Shown one piece after another: positions 1 to 8,992 of a stretch of 64,000 nt of DNA. The first letter of the stretch is position 1; the number at the start of each line of letters is the position of its first letter. The notes beneath the pieces are model-generated. The model saw only the letters and a list, made by a program, of their open reading frames with translations. It was not told where the DNA came from and did no database searches. The position numbers and the translations under genes were made by a program. The DNA is from Bacillus sp. CGMCC 1.16541 (lineage in GTDB: Bacteria > Bacillota > Bacilli > Bacillales > Bacillaceae_H): contig NZ_QFRU01000001.1 in NCBI RefSeq assembly GCF_003184905.1, forward strand, positions 1-64,000, written 5' to 3'.

Positions 1-41
1 TTAGGATAGATCCGAAACTTATAGGCTTTATTGACTAACAT
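1..41 (-). CDS. tnpB: TnpB, IS200/IS605-type RNA-guided nuclease, N-terminus only
   Basis: Thirteen codons run off the left edge of the window. They read MLVNKAYKFRIYP, the usual opening of IS200/IS605 and IS1341 TnpB proteins. A strong ribosome site (GAGGAGGTG) lies six bases before the ATG. TnpB is a RuvC-type nuclease guided by an RNA made from the element's own 3' end. Only the N-terminus is visible, so catalytic residues and intactness cannot be judged. The divergent small gene at 122 occupies the place that tnpA often takes in two-gene elements. Confidence 0.75.
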   Translation of the reverse strand, partial: MLVNKAYKFRIYP

Positions 42-121
42 GACTTTCACCTCCTCGTGCGTTGAGATATACATATTATACCATATTGGATAGATATTCC
101 ATTTCATTTAGAGGTGAAGAT

Positions 122-277
122 ATGGAAACACAATCCGTTGTCTTAAGATTTCCCAAGACTTTTTTAGATAGAGTCGACATATACAACGAGCGAAAGGGTT
201 TTGGTACTCGTACACAAGCTATTTTTCATTTACTGCAACTCGCACTCGAACAGTCGGACAATCGAGATGGCAAGTAA
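122..277 (+). CDS. Small ribbon-helix-helix (CopG-like) protein divergent from tnpB
   Basis: A 51-residue protein. The start at 122 is preferred over an upstream in-frame ATG at 62 because GAGGTG lies just before it. The N-terminus (METQSVVLRFPKTFLDRVD) has the alternating beta-strand pattern of a ribbon-helix-helix DNA-binding protein, followed by two predicted helices (RTQAIFHLLQLALEQ). Such proteins bind DNA as dimers and usually repress their own or a neighbouring promoter. It is transcribed away from tnpB, and only about 80 bp separate the two start codons. It may control tnpB or be the element's second gene; both are inference. Confidence 0.6.
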   Translation: METQSVVLRFPKTFLDRVDIYNERKGFGTRTQAIFHLLQLALEQSDNRDGK

Positions 278-304
278 GCCATCCCTTGTCCGAAGGCGAT
301 TCAT

Positions 305-353
305 CCCCCACCTACTCATTGGGCTTGGCCCTTCTCATTCCTTGAGGTGGGGG
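305..353. repeat. Perfect 9-bp stem-loop, candidate end of the IS200/IS605-type element
   Basis: CCCCCACCT at 305-313 pairs with AGGTGGGGG at 345-353. A second small hairpin (GGGC TTG GCCC, 321-331) sits inside the loop. Subterminal hairpins are how IS200/IS605 elements mark their ends. Relative to tnpB this would be the left end. On the minus strand the bases just outside include TTTAT, a target motif used by some Bacillaceae elements, but the exact boundary is a guess. Confidence 0.45.
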
Positions 354-534
354 TCTTCTCGACTGAAATGATAAAATGTAATTACTTTTATCATATTCAT
401 CTACTTGTCTCCTATTTTTTATGTTGATAATTATTTCGACAAAAATGACTGTACTCCTTCTTTACAGCTACTCATCCTCTACTTACATTCTCTCCTTCAA
501 ATCAGGGTATCCTATTTAATAGGAGGGATGCTTT

Positions 535-1743
535 TTGAAACGTTTAATGCTTTTCTTTCTTTGCTTCTTTATGATCTTACCAATCACAGTCCGTGCTGAA
601 ACTCCACTTACCGCCGCATTTATTCGCGATCAACAACTTTGGATTAAAAAAGGAAATCAAGAAACACAGCTTACAAAAAATCGCTATATATATGCACCTC
701 AATGGTCGCATGACGGGCGCTTCATCGCCTATATCGACGGTGATGCACAAGGAAACAAATCACAGTTATACATTTATGACACAAAAGAAAACGAACATTT
801 TCAACCTTATGTCACCGTTGAAACAAGTGATGTCAAATGGTCCCCTGTGAACAACCAATTAGCCTACACAAGCCAAGGGATTCTGAACGTCACCAAGCTA
901 AAAAATGGTCGTCCCCACGGTTTTGAGAACGTCTCACTTGGTGTGAGTGGCTTTCAATGGTTTCCAAATGGAAAGGAATTTATCGTCTCGTCACAAGCAA
1001 GCTTACATCCGACTGGCTGGGGACCCATATCCCTTTATCAAATTCCAGTTGACGCAAACCTAGCGAAAGAAAAGATGAAGCTCTTTTATACGATTCAAAC
1101 AAATGATAACGATTTGTTTGCGATTGATGCAGATTTTTTTAAATTTAGTTTTGATGGAAAATGGATTAGCTTTTTAGCAACCCCTACCGCTTCTTGGTCG
1201 ATGGACAGCAACTCACTATGCGTCATCTCAGCAACCGGAACAAAGTTTCAAGCAATCGACCACATGCTGGGCTATAAAAACTGGTTCAAGTGGGCACCAT
1301 CTGCGAATCAACTTGCCTACATTTCTGGCGAAGGACGATTTTTCGTTGAAAATAAAAAATCAACGATTATCAACATGCCAATTTTCAACCAACAAAAACA
1401 ATACACCCCGAACGGCTACGTGGATCTAGACATTGAGTGGTTTTCTCCCGACACCGTCATTGTCGCTCGGGCAAAAGAAAACAAAGAATGGAAAGAAGGG
1501 CCTGTGCCAACGATGTTCACCACTCTTTACGAAATTAATGTAACGACTGAAACACAAAAACCGCTAACGTTTCCGAAGCAACATGAAATTGATGAAACGC
1601 CTCAAGTTATTGACTCCTACCTCACATGGTTTCGCAAAAAAGAAAAAAGTGTTCATGGTGATGTATGGGTGAGGGAAGGATTGAGTGGGAAAAGTAAACG
1701 GTGGATCGAACGTATAGATGAAGCGCCGGTATTTTTGAAGTGA
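535..1743 (+). CDS. Secreted TolB-like beta-propeller protein
   Basis: A 402-residue protein starting at TTG, seven bases after GGAGGG. A signal peptide covers about residues 1-21 (hydrophobic core then VRA). The rest carries repeated WD40-like/TolB propeller strands such as APQWSHDGRFIAYI and FKFSFDGKWISFL, with spaced WSP and WFPNGK motifs. TolB-like propellers usually bind proteins or ligands outside the membrane. No catalytic motif was seen. It stands alone, with no partner gene nearby. The exact role is unknown. Confidence 0.7.
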   Translation: MKRLMLFFLCFFMILPITVRAETPLTAAFIRDQQLWIKKGNQETQLTKNRYIYAPQWSHDGRFIAYIDGDAQGNKSQLYIYDTKENEHFQPYVTVETSDVKWSPVNNQLAYTSQGILNVTKLKNGRPHGFENVSLGVSGFQWFPNGKEFIVSSQASLHPTGWGPISLYQIPVDANLAKEKMKLFYTIQTNDNDLFAIDADFFKFSFDGKWISFLATPTASWSMDSNSLCVISATGTKFQAIDHMLGYKNWFKWAPSANQLAYISGEGRFFVENKKSTIINMPIFNQQKQYTPNGYVDLDIEWFSPDTVIVARAKENKEWKEGPVPTMFTTLYEINVTTETQKPLTFPKQHEIDETPQVIDSYLTWFRKKEKSVHGDVWVREGLSGKSKRWIERIDEAPVFLK

Positions 1744-1881
1744 ATAACGGAAACGAGGGAGAGGCAAAAAGGGCAAAGAATATCTCTGTCTGACGTGCGA
1801 GCGTTTGGTGATACCATTATGAAATGCTTGCTTAGTAAATCTAGGACTGTTCGCTTATAATACAAACAGTCCTACTCATTC

Positions 1882-1968
1882 CTAGAGTCTGCTCTTTCCT
1901 ACTTCTCTCTTATACACCTCCAACAGCTCTTCAACAGAAACACCATAGTTCGGGTGATCACTGTGACT
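1882..1968 (-). pseudogene. Protein-like 28-codon segment directly after the SOD stop codon
   Basis: After the TGA of the superoxide dismutase gene the same frame stays open for 28 codons to a TAG. The translation (ending VSVEELLEVYKREVGKSRL) is protein-like, with a convincing amphipathic helix. The SOD protein itself ends where the family normally ends (WKxY), so this is not a missing SOD tail. It could be the C-terminal remnant of another gene, or chance. It begins inside the 20-bp repeat found again near 23.1 kb. Confidence 0.25.
1949..1967. repeat. Short interspersed repeat, copy 1
   Basis: GTTCGGGTGATCACTGTGAC recurs with one change (GGTCAC) at 23138-23156. Both copies lie at the stop codon of a leftward gene, and each contains the near-palindrome TCACTGTGA. 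Only two copies are visible here. Confidence 0.4.
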
Positions 1969-2847
1969 TCAGTACGTCTTCCACTTCACCATCGCTGCTT
2001 TTTGATACCGGTCCTCTACATCGCGCCAGTTGACAATGTTCCACCAGTTATCGATGTAGGTTTTGCGATCATTTTGATATTGGAGATAGTACGCATGCTC
2101 CCACACATCGAGTCCTAAAAGCGGAATCGTATCCCATTGGGTGAAGAGCTGTTGTTTTTCGGTTTGCAGAATTTCTAAACGATGCGCGCGCGGAGCCCAT
2201 ACTAATAAGGCCCAACCAACACCTTCTACTTTATCAGCAGCTTCTGAAAAATGCTTTTTAAAACGATCAAAGCTCCCGAAGTCTTGCACAATTTGTTGTG
2301 CAAGTCGTCCTCGTGGTTGCCCTCCTCCGTTTGGCGACATGTTTTCCCAAAACATCGTATGCAAGTAGTGGCCCGATCCATGAAAGGCCGCTTCTCGTTC
2401 CCAATGTTTAATCAAATCAAAATTTCCTGTATCACGCGCTTCTTGCATCTTCTTTTCTGCTTTATTTAAACCGTCTACATAGCTTTTATGATGCTTTTGA
2501 TGATGCAGTTCCATAATCTTTGTCGCAATATATGGCTCAAGAGCATTATAACGATATGGCAACGGTGGTAATTTATGTTGACCGATGGGGACGCGTCCAT
2601 TTTGTTTTTGGCGCTCATCTTCTAAACGAAAGCTATGTTCAAGTTGCTGCATGCATGTTTGAATCGTTAAAATGTCTTCCTCTAAAAGATCATCGTTCTC
2701 TTCGTATCCTTGTACTAATTCCAATACGTAGCGAACGTTTTCTAACCAATCCTCTGAATACCCTCTATTCTCTGTCAACACCGATAAGCACCATTCCTCC
2801 GTATCACTTACATACTTTCGAAACGCGTGTTCATATTGTATTGTCAT
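1969..2847 (-). CDS. sodF: Superoxide dismutase, Fe/Mn family (SodF type)
   Basis: A 292-residue protein converting superoxide to oxygen and hydrogen peroxide in the cytoplasm. Residues 1-90 form the extra N-terminal region typical of the Bacillus SodF branch. The SOD core follows, with metal ligands His115 (ELHH), His163 (HYLHTMFW), Asp247 and His251 (DVWEHAYY). Family residues GVGWALLVW are present. The end WKTY matches the normal SodF end. It is monocistronic, and GGAGGGTCACC lies before the ATG. Iron or manganese preference cannot be told by eye. Confidence 0.9.
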   Translation of the reverse strand: MTIQYEHAFRKYVSDTEEWCLSVLTENRGYSEDWLENVRYVLELVQGYEENDDLLEEDILTIQTCMQQLEHSFRLEDERQKQNGRVPIGQHKLPPLPYRYNALEPYIATKIMELHHQKHHKSYVDGLNKAEKKMQEARDTGNFDLIKHWEREAAFHGSGHYLHTMFWENMSPNGGGQPRGRLAQQIVQDFGSFDRFKKHFSEAADKVEGVGWALLVWAPRAHRLEILQTEKQQLFTQWDTIPLLGLDVWEHAYYLQYQNDRKTYIDNWWNIVNWRDVEDRYQKAAMVKWKTY

Positions 2848-3103
2848 GGTGACCCTCCTCTAACCTCGTCAGCATATCGTATGCAAGACAGGCGTCTAGA
2901 AGAAAGTTGTCCGCTTAAATTTCACCGAGACAACCGCCTGTTTTTCTTGTCACCATCCCTTCACATCAAATCCGTCCTCGACTTACTTACACTCGCTTTT
3001 TTCATTGCACCTATCGTCTACACTCTCTATCTTTTTGCCCCCCCTTCTTTCCCCTTTAAAAAGAGCGAAAAAAGTGAAAAGAATGGGATTTTCATCATTA
3101 TTT

Positions 3104-4240
3104 TTATGACCTTCCATTCGTCAACGGCCTACGAATAAGCCCTTCTTCTTTAATATCCACTTTCACTTTCACCTTAACAGTTGCTTCTTTAAATGCTTTT
3201 CCCCAATCATCCTCTACTTTTTCCCACTTACGATATTGAAAAGCTCGTGCGTATTTACCAAGTCCAATAGGGTCCACTTCATTTTCTTGGAGTGAATCAA
3301 TTAATTGGGCGAACTCGTTTGTTAGCGCTCTCTCAATATCTTTTGTAAATTTTTTGCGATCTTTATTAATGTCATCGTTCATCACTTCAGTAATGGAAAT
3401 TGGCAATGTATAATTAAGATTAAACAAAAACGTATCTCCTTTAAAGCGAACCTTCATATCTCTTTCAACACTTTCAACATTGTAGCTTACTAGTCGGTTT
3501 TCAAAAGATTGCTTTTCTTCCTTGAGTATCGTTGTCATCGCAAGTTGTTTAATCGGAACATCTTGAATGAGTTGTAGAAGCTGTCCTTCATACTGATCAA
3601 TCTCCATCACTAGCTCTCCATCTTGATTAAGGAGCGAATAACCTTGCAAATTTGCTTGGCCATTTCCCATCCGAACCATTGGAATGATTGCCGTTTTTCC
3701 TTTTGACAGGTAATCAAATTGGAATTGTTGAAGTGTCACTTCTTTTGTGACGTGACGAATTGCACCTGTTTCAAGCAGCTTTGTCATATATAGATAAAGA
3801 CGCTTTTTCCCTTCTGGGTCACTATACATCAGACTCTGTACATCGCCTTCTACCCCTATAATCCTTGAGCTAATTGACGAAAACGAATCGCGATAAATGG
3901 TATCTAACAGCTGAATCCATTCTTTTTGCTCTAAAACTTTCTTTCCAACAAATAGTATTTGAAGCTTTCCTTTACTTGTAATCCCAGATAATAAGCTATC
4001 AAACTCTTCTCTTGCTTCTTTAATCGAGTGAGCAGGAACATCATACACTTCGTTTTTATCTTGAAGCTCTTCATCAAACGTCGGACTTGAGCTATAAAAA
4101 ACAAGTTTACCCTCTTCATTCATATCGATGCCTAACATTAAGATCATCGTCGCATCTTCTAAATTGATTTTATCCGCACATCCAGACAACAAACTCATAG
4201 CAAGGAGAACGACAACCAACGTTGATACTCTATGTTTCAT
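3104..4240 (-). CDS. gerC: Ger(x)C-family spore germination lipoprotein
   Basis: About 378 residues. The lipobox LLSGC places the lipidated Cys at residue 21 of the form starting at ATG 4240; a GTG four codons upstream is also in frame, but the ATG has the better spacing from GGTGGG. It is the C subunit of a nutrient germinant receptor in the spore inner membrane. The N-terminus has the family pattern after the Cys (INLEDATMILMLGIDMNEEG). It is third in a gerA-gerB-gerC operon, and its start overlaps the end of gerB. The germinant is not predictable. Confidence 0.88.
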   Translation of the reverse strand: MKHRVSTLVVVLLAMSLLSGCADKINLEDATMILMLGIDMNEEGKLVFYSSSPTFDEELQDKNEVYDVPAHSIKEAREEFDSLLSGITSKGKLQILFVGKKVLEQKEWIQLLDTIYRDSFSSISSRIIGVEGDVQSLMYSDPEGKKRLYLYMTKLLETGAIRHVTKEVTLQQFQFDYLSKGKTAIIPMVRMGNGQANLQGYSLLNQDGELVMEIDQYEGQLLQLIQDVPIKQLAMTTILKEEKQSFENRLVSYNVESVERDMKVRFKGDTFLFNLNYTLPISITEVMNDDINKDRKKFTKDIERALTNEFAQLIDSLQENEVDPIGLGKYARAFQYRKWEKVEDDWGKAFKEATVKVKVKVDIKEEGLIRRPLTNGRS

Positions 4241-5327
4241 AGTTCCCACCACTTTTCACCTTTCGTATGATAAAAGACCAAAAAAAGAGAAAAACGGTAA
4301 ATATATAAATAACGGTTCCGATTTTTGTTACCGTCCTCTTCAGCAAGTCTGCCATGTCCCAATCAATTTCAATTAAGGCCGCTGCACTAAAGAAAATGGT
4401 TAGCAATAAAATAATGTATTTTTTACTATCCGTTTGTTTAAATACGTCACCAACACTCGTAACTGTAAAAAGTACATACGGAATCCACGTAGTAGAAATG
4501 ACAAACATATACATTGGTAAAATAATAATATCGAGCCTGTCAATATAACGAAATCGAATATTACTTGCAAGATTCAAAAGCGGCTCATAGTAAATTGTAA
4601 TCGCATCTGGACTATAAAAAGCAAATGCAGCAATTGTTGTGCTCACATAAATGAGCATCGTTAATGTGTTTGCGGCAATGGCTGCTTTTATCGCATTTTT
4701 CTTATAAAGTAAAAACGGGTAAATGAAGTAAATAATTTCAAATCCTAAAAACGAAAAAATGGTTGTTTTTACACTTTCAAAAATGCTTCCCCAACCGTCT
4801 TTTAAAATCGGTAATAAGTGAATCCAATCACTCACTTGAACCGGTATGAATACCATCATGACGATGAAAAACGTAAAAAAGAACGTTAACTCAGCGTATC
4901 GCCCAATTACTTTTACGCCTCCTTTTGCGATAATAAATGTAGGAACTAACAAAAGAAGAAACAAAAGCGCTGGATTTGTACGCGGCAATACCCACGTCTT
5001 AATTAAAATAACGGTTTGAAGAATGAGAGTGAATGAAAAAAAACTAAGATAGCAAGCAAAAAACAAAATAATAACGGCACTTAACCACTTTCCAAAATAA
5101 CGCTTCGTCACTTGGACAATCCCTTGATTAGGATATTTGTCCATTGATTTAATAATTAAGATGCTTAACACGCTCGCAAACAGCCATCCGAACAAAATCC
5201 CTATCCACCCATCTGTTCCCGCAATTATCGCCAAGTCTTTCGGAAGGGATAAAACACCGACTCCCATTTGTGAGCCATGTATTAAAAACATAAACTGCAT
5301 CGTTGTAATCTGTTGTTTTTTAAACAT
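4230..5327 (-). CDS. gerB: GerB-family spore germination permease
   Basis: A 365-residue integral membrane protein with about ten predicted segments, of the APC-like endospore germination permease family. The N-terminus (QMGVGVLSLPKDLAIIAGTD) is the conserved first-helix region with the GVGxLxLP signature. GerB subunits take part in ligand recognition and ion release from the spore core. It lies between gerA (25 bp upstream) and gerC (overlapping), so the three are surely co-transcribed, normally in the forespore. Confidence 0.9.
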   Translation of the reverse strand: MFKKQQITTMQFMFLIHGSQMGVGVLSLPKDLAIIAGTDGWIGILFGWLFASVLSILIIKSMDKYPNQGIVQVTKRYFGKWLSAVIILFFACYLSFFSFTLILQTVILIKTWVLPRTNPALLFLLLLVPTFIIAKGGVKVIGRYAELTFFFTFFIVMMVFIPVQVSDWIHLLPILKDGWGSIFESVKTTIFSFLGFEIIYFIYPFLLYKKNAIKAAIAANTLTMLIYVSTTIAAFAFYSPDAITIYYEPLLNLASNIRFRYIDRLDIIILPMYMFVISTTWIPYVLFTVTSVGDVFKQTDSKKYIILLLTIFFSAAALIEIDWDMADLLKRTVTKIGTVIYIFTVFLFFWSFIIRKVKSGGNYET

Positions 5328-5352
5328 GCGCTCACCGCCTTTTAGCTTTCAT

Positions 5353-6813
5353 TTAATTCTTCCCTTTTTGCTTTTTTAATGGAAGCCTCACGATGCTATC
5401 CTTCCACTCTTTGTATGTCACAGGAGCAAATGGCAAACCGTATGGTGTGCGTAATGAATCAAGAGAAATAACGTGTCCAATTAACGTCATCAATCCAATC
5501 ACCACCCCAACAATACCAAACATCGATGCGATAACCATCATCGGAAAGCGGAGCAAGCGAACACCAATCGACATATCGTAGTTCGGGATAATAAACGATG
5601 AAATTGCGGTTAATGATACAACAATAACCATTAAATTACTCACGATTCCTGCTTCAACTGCCGCTTGCCCAATCACAATTCCTCCAACAATACCAACTGT
5701 TTGCCCAATTGGAGACGGAAGCCGAATTCCTGCTTCTCGAAGCATTTCAAGCGTCACTTCCATAATTAACGCTTCAATGAGTGGATCAAATGGTACTTGA
5801 GCACGCGAATCTCCAATTGTGACAAGTAAGCGAATCGGAACAATTTCATAATTAAAAGAAATAATAGCGATATAAATTGCTGGCAAAAAAATTGAAATAC
5901 CTAACGCTAAAAAGCGAAGCATTCGAATAAATGACGCTGACATCCACCTTGTTGTGTAGTCATCCACACTTTTCAAAAAGGACATAATCGAGCTAGGCGC
6001 AATTAACGTACTCGGCGAGCGATCTAACACGACACAAACTCGTCCTTCTAATAGTTCTAAGGAAACAAAGTCGGGTCTTTCTGTCAAAATAAATTGCGGA
6101 AATGGTGAATATTGATTGTCTTCAATGAGCTCCGCGATTTGTCCAATGTTCAACAATCCTTCCATTTTCACAGCCGATAAGCGCTCTTTCATTTCGCTTA
6201 CATACTCGTCGTTAACAACGCTTTCTAAATAAAGAAGATAGACGGTATTTTTATATTGCGTTCCAATCGTCATCTCTACTATTTTTAAGTCAGTAGTAGG
6301 GAGAAAACGACGAATTAACGCAATGTTTCGCTCCGCTTCTTCCACAAATCCAAGATGTGATCCTTTAAGCGTTGTTTCAAACACAGAATCTTCAATGTTT
6401 CGATTCACACCTCCAATCGTACTCAACACCCATGCTTCTACGTGACCATCCACAAACAGAATGCTCTTTCCATTCAAAAGCTGTTCCACAATGTTCGTCC
6501 AATTCGCTTCCTTCGTTACTTGACCAACGGAAACAGACAGAGAAGAAGCAACTTGTTCTTGTTCTATAAGCGGAGAAATAATAAACTCACTAATAACCTT
6601 TTCATCCACTAATTCTGAAAAATAAACAACTACACTTTCCTTCTCTTCCACATGTAAAGACCGAAACGTCAAAGTTGGTGCTAAATTAAACAACTGATGA
6701 ATATAATCAATATTTTCCTGCAGATGTTCACTAACTTGTTCGTTCACATTGGATGCAGAAGGTTTCGATTTATATTTTTGACGCTCATACTTAGATTTTC
6801 CCAAAAACTTCAT
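5353..6813 (-). CDS. gerA: GerA-family spore germination protein
   Basis: About 486 residues. ATG 6813 is chosen over ATG 6816 because it stands six bases from GAGGAG. The N-terminal ~290 residues are soluble. They are followed by about five membrane segments, including the conserved LLVTIGDSRAQVPFDPLIEA and LPSPIGQTVGIVGG regions seen in all GerAA homologues. It is the A subunit of a germinant receptor. First gene of the operon with gerB and gerC. No forespore promoter was clearly identified in the upstream 400 bp. Confidence 0.9.
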   Translation of the reverse strand: MKFLGKSKYERQKYKSKPSASNVNEQVSEHLQENIDYIHQLFNLAPTLTFRSLHVEEKESVVVYFSELVDEKVISEFIISPLIEQEQVASSLSVSVGQVTKEANWTNIVEQLLNGKSILFVDGHVEAWVLSTIGGVNRNIEDSVFETTLKGSHLGFVEEAERNIALIRRFLPTTDLKIVEMTIGTQYKNTVYLLYLESVVNDEYVSEMKERLSAVKMEGLLNIGQIAELIEDNQYSPFPQFILTERPDFVSLELLEGRVCVVLDRSPSTLIAPSSIMSFLKSVDDYTTRWMSASFIRMLRFLALGISIFLPAIYIAIISFNYEIVPIRLLVTIGDSRAQVPFDPLIEALIMEVTLEMLREAGIRLPSPIGQTVGIVGGIVIGQAAVEAGIVSNLMVIVVSLTAISSFIIPNYDMSIGVRLLRFPMMVIASMFGIVGVVIGLMTLIGHVISLDSLRTPYGLPFAPVTYKEWKDSIVRLPLKKQKGKN

Positions 6814-6901
6814 CATCGTCTCCTCAAACTTGTAAGTATTTTTAAAGTAGCCTGCATCATTTCTTTCTATGCATGAGTAGGAAAACCCTAACAGAATGCT
6901 C

Positions 6902-7039
6902 TTAACACGTCACATTCCACTTCTTGTTCACAATGTAAGTGGCTCCTCCTTTTAAACACTGTACAGATGCGCTTAGTATACGTTCTTCAAGGACACCTTC
7001 TATTTCATAGTTACCTTTAGGGCAATCGTTTACGTTCAT
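6902..7039 (-). CDS. Possible small cysteine-containing protein, unrecognised
   Basis: Forty-five codons from an ATG with GAGGGG nine bases upstream. The peptide begins MNVNDCPKGNYEIEGVLEE and has three cysteines, one of them the last residue. It fills the gap between the gerA start and the divergent ctaB gene. An in-frame ATG 30 codons earlier has no obvious ribosome site. No family recognised; it may be chance coding. Confidence 0.3.
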   Translation of the reverse strand: MNVNDCPKGNYEIEGVLEERILSASVQCLKGGATYIVNKKWNVTC

Positions 7040-7227
7040 TTCTTCTTGCCCCTCTCTATTTTTGAACATTTTATGACTTTCTTCATTCTTCCTCAATCTT
7101 CTCCCTCGTTTCCTTGACAATCCTCTCATACAAATTTAAGATACGTTAGTAGCCTCTTTATTTAAAAGAGCATGGAACTTATAAATATGTTAAATCTAGT
7201 AATCTTTTATAGAAAGAAGAGGGGAAT

Positions 7228-8145
7228 ATGTCAAAAGCTAACAACCTCGTTGCACCAACGAAAACACTACCCCAAATTATTGCGCAAACAGTAAAAACTG
7301 GCATTATTAAATCGAATTTAATTCCAATGTTCGCAGGGTTAACATTGGCTATTTATACGTATGACCGCAGTTTAATGGAAAGCATTCCAGTCATTTTGTT
7401 TGCCTTTATTGGGTCAGCTCTTGTCATTGGAGCAGCTGGTGCATTTAATAACTTGTATGACCGCGATATTGATTCAATTATGGAGCGAACAAAAGACAGA
7501 CCTACTGTAACAGGGGAAATTAGCTTTAAAACGGTACTCTGGATGGCTATTATCATGTCGATCGCAGGAATTGCGATTCTTGGCTTAGCAACACCGTTAG
7601 CGGCTCTTTTAGGTTTCTTAGGATTATTTTTCTACGTTGTACCGTACACCATGTGGAGTAAACGAACAACGATTTACAACACAGAGATTGGTAGTATTTC
7701 AGGTGCGATGCCTCCATTAATTGGGTGGGCTGCGATTTATCCTGACATTACACACCCAGCAATTCTTGGTCTTTTTCTCATTATGGTCATTTGGCAAATG
7801 CCTCACTTTTACGCGATTGCCATTCGTAAGCACGATGAATACAAAGCGGCGAATGTTCCAATGCTTCCAGTCGTAAAAGGCTTTGACCGCACGTACATTC
7901 AAACCAATATTTACTTAGCCATTCTCATTGCGAGCAGTTTCTTATTTATTACATTAAGTCTTGGTCTTGTATTAGTTGCACTTATTTTAAGCATCGCATG
8001 GCTTGTGCTAAGTATAAGCGGTTATAAAAAACGTGACTCTGAAAAATGGGCAAAATCCATGTTTATCTTTTCGCTTATTCATATGACAATTTTGTTTTCA
8101 ACCGTAATTATTTATTCACTCGTTGGAACGATATTCAATTTATAA
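7228..8145 (+). CDS. ctaB: Protoheme IX farnesyltransferase (haem O synthase)
   Basis: A 305-residue UbiA-superfamily membrane protein that adds a farnesyl group to haem B to make haem O for terminal oxidases. The Mg-prenyl-diphosphate motif lies at residues 74-92 (NNLYDRDIDSIMERTKDRP). About eight or nine hydrophobic segments follow. GAAGAGGGGAAT precedes the ATG. In Bacillus the gene usually sits with ctaA or the ctaCDEF genes; here it stands alone, so it may be a second copy. A strong terminator follows. Confidence 0.92.
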   Translation: MSKANNLVAPTKTLPQIIAQTVKTGIIKSNLIPMFAGLTLAIYTYDRSLMESIPVILFAFIGSALVIGAAGAFNNLYDRDIDSIMERTKDRPTVTGEISFKTVLWMAIIMSIAGIAILGLATPLAALLGFLGLFFYVVPYTMWSKRTTIYNTEIGSISGAMPPLIGWAAIYPDITHPAILGLFLIMVIWQMPHFYAIAIRKHDEYKAANVPMLPVVKGFDRTYIQTNIYLAILIASSFLFITLSLGLVLVALILSIAWLVLSISGYKKRDSEKWAKSMFIFSLIHMTILFSTVIIYSLVGTIFNL

Positions 8146-8149
8146 AACG

Positions 8150-8184
8150 AAAAGCCAAATTTCTCAATCGGGAATTTGGCTTTT
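8150..8184 (+). terminator. Intrinsic terminator of ctaB
   Basis: Twelve-bp stem AAAAGCCAAATT / AATTTGGCTTTT with an 11-base loop, running into T-rich sequence five bases after the ctaB stop. Confidence 0.9.
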
Positions 8185-8536
8185 ATTTATATTAGCAATA
8201 ATTCCATCTCTTCTCCTTTTCCCCACACGTTTTAATTATTTCAATATATAGTGTAAACATTCCACTTAACAACCTTATTAAGAGGTGTTTCCGCATTTGA
8301 ATTAGTGCTTTTTATTGCATTAAAAGAAAATACCCCCTATGTCTTACCTTCCATATTCTTCCATCTCAGATACTGCTAGTAAATAGTATAGACTTCTACT
8401 TTACTGAGTACGTAATCTAAACTAGAATTACTCCTTTTTTATGAGTTTATTCTATTCAAGCTACCATATCCACAACTAGAATTGGGGTACAACTAGAAAA
8501 CGAAAAATACCATCGAACATATTATTGCGGGAGTTA
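8185..8536. other. AT-rich intergenic stretch, nothing recognised
   Basis: About 350 bp between the ctaB terminator and the promoter of the acyl-transfer cassette. No coding frame with a ribosome site, no tRNA-like fold and no strong hairpin was found. Confidence 0.5.
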
Positions 8537-8566
8537 TTGACCTTTTGAAAAGCATTATGCTAGAAT
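8537..8566 (+). promoter_or_regulatory. Sigma-A-type promoter of the dlt-like cassette
   Basis: TTGACC (8537-8542) and TAGAAT (8561-8566) are separated by 18 bp. This is the best -35/-10 pair before the carrier-protein gene and ends 13 bp before the Fur box. Confidence 0.5.
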
Positions 8567-8578
8567 CATATACGCAAA

Positions 8579-8593
8579 TGATTATCGTTATCA
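8579..8593. promoter_or_regulatory. Fur box (iron-dependent repressor site)
   Basis: TGATTATCGTTATCA matches the Bacillus 7-1-7 Fur consensus TGATAATNATTATCA at all but two arm positions. It lies just past the expected transcription start, where a bound repressor would block initiation. Iron control of the genes at 8741-13080 is inferred. Confidence 0.6.
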
Positions 8594-8740
8594 ACAAAAG
8601 AGCATAATCATGTGATAATAAGTGGAATTTCAATGGAAAATATTAGAATAATTGATTTGAGTAGTCCATAATGGTTACGCATTTTGTCCATTGTATTTTT
8701 AACACTAATACAACTAAATGTAATGATTGAAAGGGTGTAG

Positions 8741-8992
8741 ATGATGAAAAATATTGAAAAATACCGACATGCATTTATCAATGCGCTAGACTTAGAGGAA
8801 GATGAAGTAGGCGAAGATTTAGTACTTGGAGGAACAAGAGAGTGGGATTCAATTGGACATATGACACTCATTTCTGAAATTGAAGATGTTTTTGATGTCT
8901 CATTGGATTCTGAATGGATTACAGAGTTTAATTCTTACCGATCAGGCATGGAGGTATTGAAACGCCTAGGAGTGGACTTTGATAATGAATAG
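8741..8992 (+). CDS. Acyl/peptidyl carrier protein of the dlt-like cassette
   Basis: An 83-residue carrier protein. The attachment serine is Ser37 in WDSIGHM, the site where a transferase adds 4'-phosphopantetheine. Length and the acidic helix II fit the family. GAAAGGGTG precedes two adjacent ATG codons (8741, 8744). The last 8 bases overlap the start of the AMP-ligase gene, so the two are translationally coupled. Its likely job is to receive an activated acyl or aminoacyl group from the ligase, as DltC does. The cargo is unknown. Confidence 0.85.
   Translation: MMKNIEKYRHAFINALDLEEDEVGEDLVLGGTREWDSIGHMTLISEIEDVFDVSLDSEWITEFNSYRSGMEVLKRLGVDFDNE

Noticed and set aside
1843-1873. Inverted repeat AGGACTGTT / AACAGTCCT
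   Set aside because: Nine-bp stem with a 13-base loop and no T run; it cannot be assigned as a terminator.
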